The notes beneath the pieces are model-generated. The model was not told the DNA's origin. It saw only the letters and a list, made by a program, of their open reading frames with translations, and did no database searches. From assembly GCA_030654155.1 (NCBI GenBank), contig JAURYA010000109.1, positions 1-40,374 on the forward strand: a stretch of 40,374 nucleotides of DNA, written 5' to 3'. This document shows positions 33,989 through 40,374 of the stretch, one piece after another. The stretch's first letter is position 1. Each line of letters starts with the position of its first letter. The DNA comes from Sulfurimonas sp. GTDB lineage: Bacteria; Campylobacterota; Campylobacteria; Campylobacterales; Sulfurimonadaceae. Both the position numbers and the translations under genes were made by a program.

Positions 33989-34374
33989 TAAAAATTGTAA
34001 AACAAGTTAAGTATATCGCCCCTGTAATAACAACTATTATTTTAGCGGGTTGTGGGGCACAGCAACCTAAGCCGCTCTATAACTATGCCGGTTATAGTGA
34101 TAGTTATTATGCATATAAGAAAAACATGACGCCTGAATCGACTCTTCAATTAGAAAAATCAATAGAAGAAGCAATTAATGGCACACAAAATAGCAGATCT
34201 GGACGAGTTGCACCCGGTATGCATGCTAACTTGGGTTACTTATATTTAAAAGCAGGTAAGTTAAATGAGGCTATTGCCAGCTTTATTAAGGAGAAAACTG
34301 TTTATCCGGAGGCTGCGTTTTTTATGGATAAATTGATCAATAGAGTTAAAGCTGCAGAAGGAACAAAACAGTGA
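33985..34374 (+). CDS. DUF4810-family lipoprotein
   Basis: A 129-residue lipoprotein, GTG start in the overlap GTGATA, lipobox ILAGC (Cys23). KPLYNYAGYSDSYYAYKKNMTPESTLQLEKSIEEAI and the TPR-like helices (GMHANLGYLYLKAGKLNEAIASFIKEKTVYPEAAFFMDKLI) match DUF4810. In other proteobacteria this family lies between a CsgG-like and a DUF799 gene, as here. It is probably a periplasmic partner in a complex anchored at the outer membrane. Confidence 0.85.
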   Translation: MIKIVKQVKYIAPVITTIILAGCGAQQPKPLYNYAGYSDSYYAYKKNMTPESTLQLEKSIEEAINGTQNSRSGRVAPGMHANLGYLYLKAGKLNEAIASFIKEKTVYPEAAFFMDKLINRVKAAEGTKQ

Positions 34375-35069
34375 AACATATAAAATACCTTACAATTGTG
34401 TTATTAGGAATTTTGGTACTTTTTACCTCCGGTTGTGTGCCAAAAGCGAATGTTATTACAAAAGGTGAAAAATTTCCAAAAATGTATGACCAACAGCCAC
34501 GGTCGTTGTTAATTTTACCTCCAATGAATGAAAGCACCGATGCTGAAGCTAAAGACTATTACATGACGACTGTTGAGATGCCTTTTGCACTCATGGGTTA
34601 TTATGTTATGCCTGTTGAGATTGTTAGCGATGTAATGAAGCAAGAGGGTATTACAAATACAGAAATGTTGTATGACTTACCGCTCAATAAATTACAGGAA
34701 TACTTCGGGGCTGATGCAGTTTTATATACCAGAATAAAAAAATGGGATACATCTTATATGGTTGTAGCTTCACAGCTTACAGTTTCAGTCGATTCAGAAA
34801 TTGTGTCAACAAAAACTTCAGAGAAATTGTGGTCATATAACGGTACTGTTGTTCAAGATTTGACTAGCAGAAGCAATGGTGGCGGAGGTTTGGCTGAATT
34901 GATTATAAATATAGCAGCAACAGCTATCAATACTGCTGCGGCTGACTATGTCAAATATGCGCGTATTGCGAATTTTAGATTAATATCATCAGTTCCGGTA
35001 GGTCCTTATCATGAAATGCATATGAAAGATCAGGGTGTTCAGATTGTTGATCAAACTCCAGAAAAATAA
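34371..35069 (+). CDS. DUF799 (GNA1162-like) lipoprotein
   Basis: Last gene of the operon; GTG start overlapping the previous stop (GTGA). Lipobox FTSGC (Cys22). The mature part shows PRSLLILPPMNESTDAEAKDYYMTTVEMPFALMGYYVMPVEIV, LPLNKLQEYFGADAVLYTRIKKWDTSYMV and a glycine-rich turn (SNGGGGLAEL), as in DUF799, whose Neisseria member GNA1162 has a TolB-like fold. 232 residues is normal. It converges on the DUF234 gene only 5 bases away. Confidence 0.86.
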   Translation: MKHIKYLTIVLLGILVLFTSGCVPKANVITKGEKFPKMYDQQPRSLLILPPMNESTDAEAKDYYMTTVEMPFALMGYYVMPVEIVSDVMKQEGITNTEMLYDLPLNKLQEYFGADAVLYTRIKKWDTSYMVVASQLTVSVDSEIVSTKTSEKLWSYNGTVVQDLTSRSNGGGGLAELIINIAATAINTAAADYVKYARIANFRLISSVPVGPYHEMHMKDQGVQIVDQTPEK

Positions 35070-35074
35070 TAAAT

Positions 35075-36016
35075 TTAGCTAAAAAAGTTTTCTATAAGTT
35101 CCTCTTGTTTTATATTTTTTAAGAGTGCCTCAAAGTCTTGTGAACAGTAGAGCGCCAACTTTTTTCCTTGGCATTGCAACAGCTCTTTAGAAAATCCTCT
35201 TTTTGAAAACAGAATTACTTGAGTCGGTTCGATGCCAAGTTTTTCACATTTATCTAAAAGTTTGTGCCACTCTTTCTTGTTCACTTTATGATTTGACCAT
35301 TTGCACTCCGCCGCATAGACCTTTTCATCTTGTGTGATTGTGAGTATATCTATCTCAATGTTTGCGTCCCAGTAACTGCCTGAGCTTAAAATCTGCGAAT
35401 CTCTAAGGTTGTAGTTTAGCAACACCTCAGAGAGCTCTTCAAAAACCAAACTTGTGTAGCTGTGTCGTCTAATCTCAAAATCTTTAAAAAAGTTATCATA
35501 CTTACAATTTTTTATCTCTCTAGAGTGCGGAACGATAAAGTAGAACCAAAACCTTACAAAAGGGTGTGTAAAGAGAACTTTGTGAGATATTCTGTGTCTC
35601 GCCACTTCTCTTTTTAGTTTGCCGCTCGGGTTTAAACTTCTGGCGGGTTCCTCTCTTGAGAATTCTATTTGGATTAAACCTTTTTCCTGCAGAAAGTTAA
35701 GCGCACTTCCGCCGTTTGCATTGTTTAAACCCGCTCTGTTGAATGCTGAGAAAATCTTTCTGTCTCCTACCGCCAAAGCATGAAGAAGCCTTAAATTGTC
35801 ACTGTTTTCAAGCGTCAGTTTTTCTATTTTTTTATTTATCTCTCCGTACTTTTCGAGTATAAGTTCTGTGATTAGGAAGTGCAAAGGTTTTGTGGTATCT
35901 ATCTCCCAGCCAAGTCCGCCAAAGAGTGCAAAATACTCAATCTGCATCTCCATATCATCAGGATAATTTCTTAAATAAAATGAACGGAACTGTTCCAAAA
36001 GTCTGTTTTTTAACAT
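35075..36016 (-). CDS. DUF234 / PD-(D/E)XK nuclease-like protein without its ATPase half
   Basis: A 313-residue protein. C-terminal region (about 215-300) has a nuclease-like core: ANIEIDILTITQDEKVYAAECKWSNHKVNKKEWHKLL with Asp and Glu-x-Lys in PD-(D/E)XK spacing. The middle (about 95-150) resembles a winged helix (FSAFNRAGLNNANGGSALNFLQEKGLIQ). In many genomes this DUF234 region is fused to an AAA ATPase; here the ATPase half is absent. It starts 12 bases after the polymerase stop with no clear ribosome site, so it depends on the upstream message. Confidence 0.7.
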   Translation of the reverse strand: MLKNRLLEQFRSFYLRNYPDDMEMQIEYFALFGGLGWEIDTTKPLHFLITELILEKYGEINKKIEKLTLENSDNLRLLHALAVGDRKIFSAFNRAGLNNANGGSALNFLQEKGLIQIEFSREEPARSLNPSGKLKREVARHRISHKVLFTHPFVRFWFYFIVPHSREIKNCKYDNFFKDFEIRRHSYTSLVFEELSEVLLNYNLRDSQILSSGSYWDANIEIDILTITQDEKVYAAECKWSNHKVNKKEWHKLLDKCEKLGIEPTQVILFSKRGFSKELLQCQGKKLALYCSQDFEALLKNIKQEELIENFFS

Positions 36017-36028
36017 GTACTTATTTTA

Positions 36029-37300
36029 TCATAATTCGCTTCCCCATTTCAACATGTCAATCCCATACTTCTCCCTTATCTCTTGAGAATGCTCTGTCAG
36101 TTTTCTCATTTTTTGCTCATCTTCAAAATTTATAAGCGATAACTCTTTTCTGCTCTCTCTTGTAAAGCTTGAACAGTTTATGCTGATGCCCCTCACTTGC
36201 AATCTTTTGTAAATATCGGCTTCTCTAAAGAGCTCAAGACACAGAGAGTCAAACTTTTTTTCAGTAAACACTTCGCACAGACTTATGTTTTTATGCGATT
36301 TTTGATTCATCTCATAAGCAATACTTAGATGAAAAACCGTAGGGATAACATCAAGTTTTAAGATGGCAAAACTTAGATGACGGGCTAGTACATGTACTCT
36401 TCTTTTTAACTCAGTTCTATCATAAAGAGGGTCGAAAGTCCGTGAGATTCCTATGGATTTTCGTACATGTGTTGTCTGAATCTCATCGTCGCTCATCCCG
36501 CAAACTCTGGCGTACAACTCTTTTGCGTAAGGTCCCCACGACTCAACGGTTCCTCTTCTTCTTTGAAGCTCTCCGAGTGTGTGAATCTGCACACTCTGGA
36601 GCTTCTCTTTCATGCTTTTTCCTATTCCCGCAAATGCACCGACGGGAATCTTTTCTATAAAATTATCCAGCTCATGTGGATATACAATTTTGCAGCCAAA
36701 AGGCTTGGCGTTGGTTGTGGCTAGTTTTGCGATGTAGCGGGTTGGGGCAGCTCCGATTGAGACGGGAAGTTTTGTAACTTTTTGTATCTCTAAGCGCAAA
36801 TCATCTATAAATCTAGGCACATCCTCATCCTCAATCCAGCCGCTTAAATCACCGTAAAATTCATCTATGCTTGCCTGTTCAACAAGTGGTATCTTTGTTT
36901 GCAAAAACTCGTGAAGCTCGTGAGAGAGTTTTTGGTAGAGTGACATGTCGGGAGCTTTTATGATGAGATGCGGACACAAACCCAGAGCCTCTTTTATGCT
37001 CATAGCAGTCTTTACGCCGTAAGCTCTTGCCTCGTAGCTTGAAGTGGTAAGTATGCCTCTCACTCTTCCGTCTTTATCTTTAAAAGCCTCTATGTCATCA
37101 TCACTTTTGTCATAACTTTTATAAAAAGTAGGTACAAATGAACCAGAGTTCTCAAGATTCACGCTCTGGCATTTCGCCTCTTTGTTAAATATTTTTGTAT
37201 CGCTCCGCCCGCCTATTGCAACAGGTTTACCATGGAGCGAGTGTTCTTTTATGCGAGTGGCACTTACAAAAAAGCAGTCTATATCTATGTGTATTTTCAT
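36029..37300 (-). CDS. Y-family (DinB/UmuC-like) DNA polymerase
   Basis: Translesion polymerase. N-terminal IHIDIDCFFVSATRI holds the first metal Asp, SSYEARAYGVKTAMS the nucleotide site, and ASIDEFYGDLSGW the Asp-Glu catalytic pair; SIGAAPTRYIAKLATTNAKP, then the thumb HhH FAGIGKSMKEKLQ and a little-finger domain (SIGISRTFDPL). 423 residues is slightly long because about 40 extra residues (roughly 34-76) separate AIGG from GVRGILTTSSYEAR. No UmuD-like gene or LexA-type box was seen. The assignment to subgroup is uncertain. Confidence 0.88.
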   Translation of the reverse strand: MKIHIDIDCFFVSATRIKEHSLHGKPVAIGGRSDTKIFNKEAKCQSVNLENSGSFVPTFYKSYDKSDDDIEAFKDKDGRVRGILTTSSYEARAYGVKTAMSIKEALGLCPHLIIKAPDMSLYQKLSHELHEFLQTKIPLVEQASIDEFYGDLSGWIEDEDVPRFIDDLRLEIQKVTKLPVSIGAAPTRYIAKLATTNAKPFGCKIVYPHELDNFIEKIPVGAFAGIGKSMKEKLQSVQIHTLGELQRRRGTVESWGPYAKELYARVCGMSDDEIQTTHVRKSIGISRTFDPLYDRTELKRRVHVLARHLSFAILKLDVIPTVFHLSIAYEMNQKSHKNISLCEVFTEKKFDSLCLELFREADIYKRLQVRGISINCSSFTRESRKELSLINFEDEQKMRKLTEHSQEIREKYGIDMLKWGSEL

Positions 37301-37549
37301 AAGTGTAATTGTAGGTAAATTTATTTTCAGAGGTTAAAAATATGGCAAATTGCAAAAAAAGAATCAGCACGAGCAGTTTTTAATCCAAATTTTTTCATAA
37401 AACATAAGAATATATAACCTAAGTGTATAGACTAAATAGTTACTATTTTCTCGTCTCCACTTTTCTCTCTCTTCATTTTTAAACGAGAATGCATACAAGA
37501 ACTATAATTCACAATACAAACTTCCAAGTTGGGGGTTTAAGCCATAATA

Positions 37550-37598
37550 TCAATCAATTGTAAAATTTATGCTATAATCTTTTCAATCAATTGAAAAG
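37550..37598 (+). promoter_or_regulatory. Operator-like repeats and promoter of the AAA ATPase gene
   Basis: TCAATCAATTG occurs twice, at 37550-37560 and 37583-37593, exactly 33 bases (three helical turns) apart, bracketing the -10 TATAAT (37573-37578). The second copy sits in a palindrome, CTTTTCAA-TCAA-TTGAAAAG (37579-37598). Nothing else was seen in the 37301-37614 gap, which is very AT-rich. Confidence 0.5.
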
Positions 37599-37614
37599 AG
37601 AGCTCTGTATCAAC

Positions 37615-38811
37615 ATGTCAACTACTATTTCATTAGAAAAACTCTATGAGTTTTCAAATCTTTATTTCTCGCTTCCGACACCTGCTTTTAAAAGATATCT
37701 TTATAACAAAATAGATTTTGCATCAAAGATGATAGGAATTTTAGGGCAAAGAGGAGTTGGAAAAACTACACTCATAAGACAACTCGCCCAAAATTATGAT
37801 TTGCCCTCTTCAAAGATGCTCTACATTAGTGCCGACAACATCGTAAATAGTTTAACCGATATAGCCAAAGAGTTCAATGCTTATGGCGGAAAACTGCTTA
37901 TCATTGATGAGATACACAAAGCTGACAATTTTGCTCATGAGCTTAAAACTATCTATGATTTTTTGGATATAAAAGTGATATTTTCAGGCTCATCCGCACT
38001 TGAGATAGAAAACTCCAAAGTAGATTTGAGCAGAAGAGTTCTTTTTTATGAGTTGCACTCTTTATCTTTTAGAGAGTTTTTAGCTATCAAGTTTGATATG
38101 AAACTACCGACATACTCACTTACCGATATTTTAGAAAACCATCATGATATAGCTACAAAAATTACAAAAAAGTTTAAGCCGCTAGAATATTTTGCTCTTT
38201 ACAAAGAGTTTGGCACTTATCCGTTTTTCACGGAAGGTGAAATTGGGTATAAACTAAGACTCAATGAGATAATCAACATCATTCTTGATAGCGAAGTAGC
38301 TACTATTTATAATGTAGATAGCGATAAGATAAATACCATTAGAAAACTTTTACATCTCCTTTGTAGCAGTGTTCCCATGGAGCTTAATATCCAAAATATA
38401 GCACAAAGTGCCGGTGTTAGTAGAAATACGCTTTATTCGTACCTTTACTACTTGCAAAAAGCAAATCTTATCGAAATCATAGGTGGAAACTTTGCAAATA
38501 AAAAACTTCTCAACAAGCCCGATAAGATATATCTTGAAAATATAAATCTTTATAATATTTTGTGTTCAAACCAAAATATCGGAAGCCTAAGAGAGAGTTT
38601 TTTTGTGTCACAACTTAAAATAGACCATGCCATCAAATATGCTCAAAAAGGTGATTTTGTTGTGGATGATTTTTATGTTTTTGAAATAGGTGGTAAAAAC
38701 AAAAGCTTTGAACAAATAAAAGATATGCCAGAGAGTTTTGTAGCGGCGGATGATATGGAAGTAGGATTTAAAAATAAAATTCCCCTTTGGTTATTTGGGT
38801 TTATCTATTGA
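37615..38811 (+). CDS. AAA-type ATP-binding protein (DUF4143-like accessory ATPase)
   Basis: A ~398-residue P-loop ATPase: Walker A GQRGVGKTTLIRQLA (about residue 41), Walker B KLLIIDEIHK, sensor VIFSGSSALEI and SRRVLFYELHSLSFREFLAIK. A winged-helix segment (LNIQNIAQSAGVSRNTLYSYLYYLQKANLIEII) follows, then a nuclease-like tail (GDFVVDDFYVFEIGGKNKSFEQI). This is the common accessory ATPase family with DUF4143-type C-terminus, of unsettled function. The ATG at 37615 is preferred; a TTG at 37591 in frame lies within the operator palindrome. Its 3' end overlaps the convergent acyltransferase gene by 11 bases. Confidence 0.82.
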   Translation: MSTTISLEKLYEFSNLYFSLPTPAFKRYLYNKIDFASKMIGILGQRGVGKTTLIRQLAQNYDLPSSKMLYISADNIVNSLTDIAKEFNAYGGKLLIIDEIHKADNFAHELKTIYDFLDIKVIFSGSSALEIENSKVDLSRRVLFYELHSLSFREFLAIKFDMKLPTYSLTDILENHHDIATKITKKFKPLEYFALYKEFGTYPFFTEGEIGYKLRLNEIINIILDSEVATIYNVDSDKINTIRKLLHLLCSSVPMELNIQNIAQSAGVSRNTLYSYLYYLQKANLIEIIGGNFANKKLLNKPDKIYLENINLYNILCSNQNIGSLRESFFVSQLKIDHAIKYAQKGDFVVDDFYVFEIGGKNKSFEQIKDMPESFVAADDMEVGFKNKIPLWLFGFIY

Positions 38812-39778
38812 AAAATTGTTTTTTAATTGCTTCAATTACAACTGAAATAATCAAACAAATACCGAGCAAGACCGTAAAAATGAGCAGTGGATTTTTAAAG
38901 CCGTAGATAAAATCAGAAAAGTAGTAGTAATAGATAAAAGTGTGAAACAAGAAGATATTAAACGAGTGTACACCTATGAACTCCAGCGCTTTTTTGGCAC
39001 TGCTTGAGATTAAAACCAGTTCTGTCGTCCAAAGAATAAGCAAAATCCCAAAAAAAGTATCTGCACGAACACTATCAAAAAGATAGCCGTTTTGTCTGTA
39101 CCACGCTGCAAAGATAGTCAAACTAAGCAATATTAAAAATCTTAAGTTGCCTTGTTTTTGTAACCATCCAAAGAGTTTTACAAAACCGTCTATTTGTGAA
39201 AGATAGATACCGACTGTAAAAGGGAAAATCCAATCATTTACAAGCGGAATCGGAACAAAAAGCAACACGGCGCAAAAAGCTAAAAACCACAACTTGAATT
39301 TTTGAGTAAGATAAAAAGCAAAAGGAAAAATAGCATAAAGGACGATAATAAGGCTCATAAACCACCAAGTGGCATTGTACCCATAGCCCACATCGGTAAA
39401 CATATGGATACCTATCATCTGAATAAAAAGGTCAAAATATGCATCTTCTCCAAAAACACTCTCCAAAGAACGCCCCATAAAAAGCGTCCCGATGGGAATA
39501 AATATAAGCGCAATAAGCCAATAATTCATATAAAGCTTTATCACTCTTTTTTTATAAAAAGCCAATATTTCTAACTTTTTTTTCTTAGATGATTCCGCTA
39601 AGCCATAGCCGCTGAGTAGCACATAGATGCCAACGCAAACTTTTGCCAAAAGTGCCGTTTGAAAAACAACCCATCCCATTTCAGGTTTTTCATAAAAAAG
39701 ATGATGCCAAAGAATAAGCATCAGTGCCATACCTTTGCTTGCGTTGGTGATGGAGATATCAAATTTTTCTAAAGTCAC
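38801..39778 (-). CDS. Acyltransferase 3-family membrane protein
   Basis: A 325-residue multi-pass membrane protein (about nine or ten helices). The start ASKGMALMLILWHHLF carries the conserved His pair region of acyltransferase 3 proteins; VCVGIYVLLSGYGLAESSKKKK, FYKKRVIKLYMNYWLI and WWFMSLIIVLYAIFP follow the family pattern. Such enzymes O-acetylate surface sugars; the acceptor is unknown. It stands alone, with no cell-surface biosynthesis cluster visible in the window. Confidence 0.85.
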   Translation of the reverse strand: MTLEKFDISITNASKGMALMLILWHHLFYEKPEMGWVVFQTALLAKVCVGIYVLLSGYGLAESSKKKKLEILAFYKKRVIKLYMNYWLIALIFIPIGTLFMGRSLESVFGEDAYFDLFIQMIGIHMFTDVGYGYNATWWFMSLIIVLYAIFPFAFYLTQKFKLWFLAFCAVLLFVPIPLVNDWIFPFTVGIYLSQIDGFVKLFGWLQKQGNLRFLILLSLTIFAAWYRQNGYLFDSVRADTFFGILLILWTTELVLISSSAKKALEFIGVHSFNIFLFHTFIYYYYFSDFIYGFKNPLLIFTVLLGICLIISVVIEAIKKQFFNR

Positions 39779-39876
39779 GAAGATGCCTTAAAGCCTATTT
39801 TTAAAATCATATCAAAATTCTTTTATATATAAATATGTTTTACGATTTGTAATCTTATATCGGTACAATTCGCTTT

Positions 39877-40350
39877 ATGAAATATATATTACTTATCTTT
39901 GCCCTTCTTTTTAGTGCGTGCAGTGTTAAAAATTATGAGCATACGCAGACAAAAATCATCACCATAAAATCACCCAAGATAAAGTTTTCCGATGCCGGAT
40001 ATCTGAGAAACAGCGAAAAAATAATGGAGCTGGAACTTTTTATGGCAGGCAAATGCATAGAGAAAATTACCGTAAACCATCTTATCTGCACCAGTAGCGG
40101 ATGCATGAGCAAGGGCGGATTTAACAAAGATTATCTAAACTCTGCCTATCCGGATGACACAATGGAAAACATGCTTCTCTCCCATGCTATTTACGGCGGA
40201 AAAAATTTGACAAAAACCGACGGTGGATTTGAACAGCATATCAAAGATGAACTTGTAGACATAGTTTATATAGTGGATTCACACTCCGTGCAGTTTAGAG
40301 ATACAAAGAACAACATAATTTTCAAGATAAAGGATACGGATGAGCAATAA
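39877..40350 (+). CDS. Lipoprotein upstream of nfo, unknown function
   Basis: A 157-residue lipoprotein, lipobox LFSAC (Cys15). Mature region has a cysteine group (GKCIEKITVNHLICTSSGCMSKGGFNKDYL) that may form disulfides, then acidic and beta-rich sequence (IVYIVDSHSVQFRDTKNNIIFKI). I do not recognise its domain. Its 3' end overlaps the next gene by 11 bases, so it is cotranscribed with nfo. Confidence 0.8.
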   Translation: MKYILLIFALLFSACSVKNYEHTQTKIITIKSPKIKFSDAGYLRNSEKIMELELFMAGKCIEKITVNHLICTSSGCMSKGGFNKDYLNSAYPDDTMENMLLSHAIYGGKNLTKTDGGFEQHIKDELVDIVYIVDSHSVQFRDTKNNIIFKIKDTDEQ

Positions 40351-40374
40351 ATTTGTAGGAGCGCATGTAAGTGC
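40340..40374 (+). CDS. nfo: Endonuclease IV, first 11 codons only
   Basis: The window ends inside a new ORF starting MSNKFVGAHVS, which matches the start of endonuclease IV (family start KFVGAHVSA), an apurinic-site repair enzyme. It begins 11 bases before the upstream lipoprotein gene ends. The call rests on a very short stretch. Confidence 0.6.
   Translation, partial: MSNKFVGAHVS

Noticed and set aside
36029-37300. An SOS-controlled polymerase operon.
   Set aside because: No LexA-like palindrome was seen in the gap upstream of the polymerase start, and no umuD-like gene is present.
37301-37614. Possible hidden small gene or RNA in the AT-rich gap before the AAA ATPase gene.
   Set aside because: No ORF with a ribosome site and no convincing RNA fold was found apart from the promoter repeats already described.

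Overview
The window looks like a chromosome segment of a free-living Campylobacterota (epsilonproteobacterium), most like Sulfurimonas or a close relative. The signs are AT-rich DNA (roughly 35-37% GC by eye), short AAGGA-type ribosome sites, extended -10 promoters without clear -35 boxes, and gene families typical of this group: DUF2393 pair, DUF3972, a CheZ of the Helicobacter/Campylobacter type, AguB and a separate glyQ. The genus is an inference from protein character. No rRNA, tRNA, CRISPR array, transposase or prophage was seen.

Layout. 1-3990: a phosphate island with the 3' part of a polyphosphate kinase 2 gene, a small lipoprotein, a PstS-type phosphate-binding protein and a phosphate-selective-type porin; pstS and the porin share a Pho-box-like direct repeat at the same distance from a -10. 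4100-7916: rightward run ilvE, SPFH protein, hisIE and two DUF2393 membrane proteins. 7913-13426: leftward genes yhcC-like radical SAM, purF, dapB, trxB, trxA and a PHP-family histidinol phosphatase. 13515-17468: cheZ, a U32 (TrhP-like) protein, purE, DUF3972 and a DUF89 phosphatase. 17484-18201: a periplasmic DsrE-like gene bracketed by two copies of a palindromic repeat. 18282-22474: glyQ, a DpnI-type methyl-directed restriction enzyme with a small unknown partner, and a RecD2-like helicase. 22575-25916: a 1113-residue PAS/GAF/GGDEF/EAL/REC signalling protein. 25947-28613: an SDR epimerase, then AMMECR1, Memo and cupin genes. 28672-30931: a TerC-like and a CNNM/CorC-like membrane protein, the latter preceded by an unlisted 20-codon leader ORF. 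30953-32651: AguB and a J-domain protein. 32712-35069: a tightly overlapped operon of four lipoproteins (CsgG-like, small PEGA-like, DUF4810, DUF799). 35075-39778: accessory region with a DUF234 nuclease-like protein, a Y-family polymerase, an AAA ATPase with an operator-like repeat and an acyltransferase. The right end has a lipoprotein overlapping the start of nfo.

How the genes work together. The left end is a phosphate uptake and storage group: outer-membrane pore, periplasmic binding protein and polyphosphate/nucleotide kinase. Most of the middle is housekeeping: amino-acid, purine and histidine synthesis, thioredoxin, chemotaxis and translation. Accessory content is concentrated around DpnI, the lipoprotein operon and the right-hand ATPase region.

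The signals most worth following are (i) the acidic/proline leader peptide translationally coupled to a CNNM-type Mg2+ transporter gene, (ii) the DpnI homologue with its partner and the apparent scarcity of GATC in the window, (iii) the paired Pho-box promoters, and (iv) the four-lipoprotein operon.
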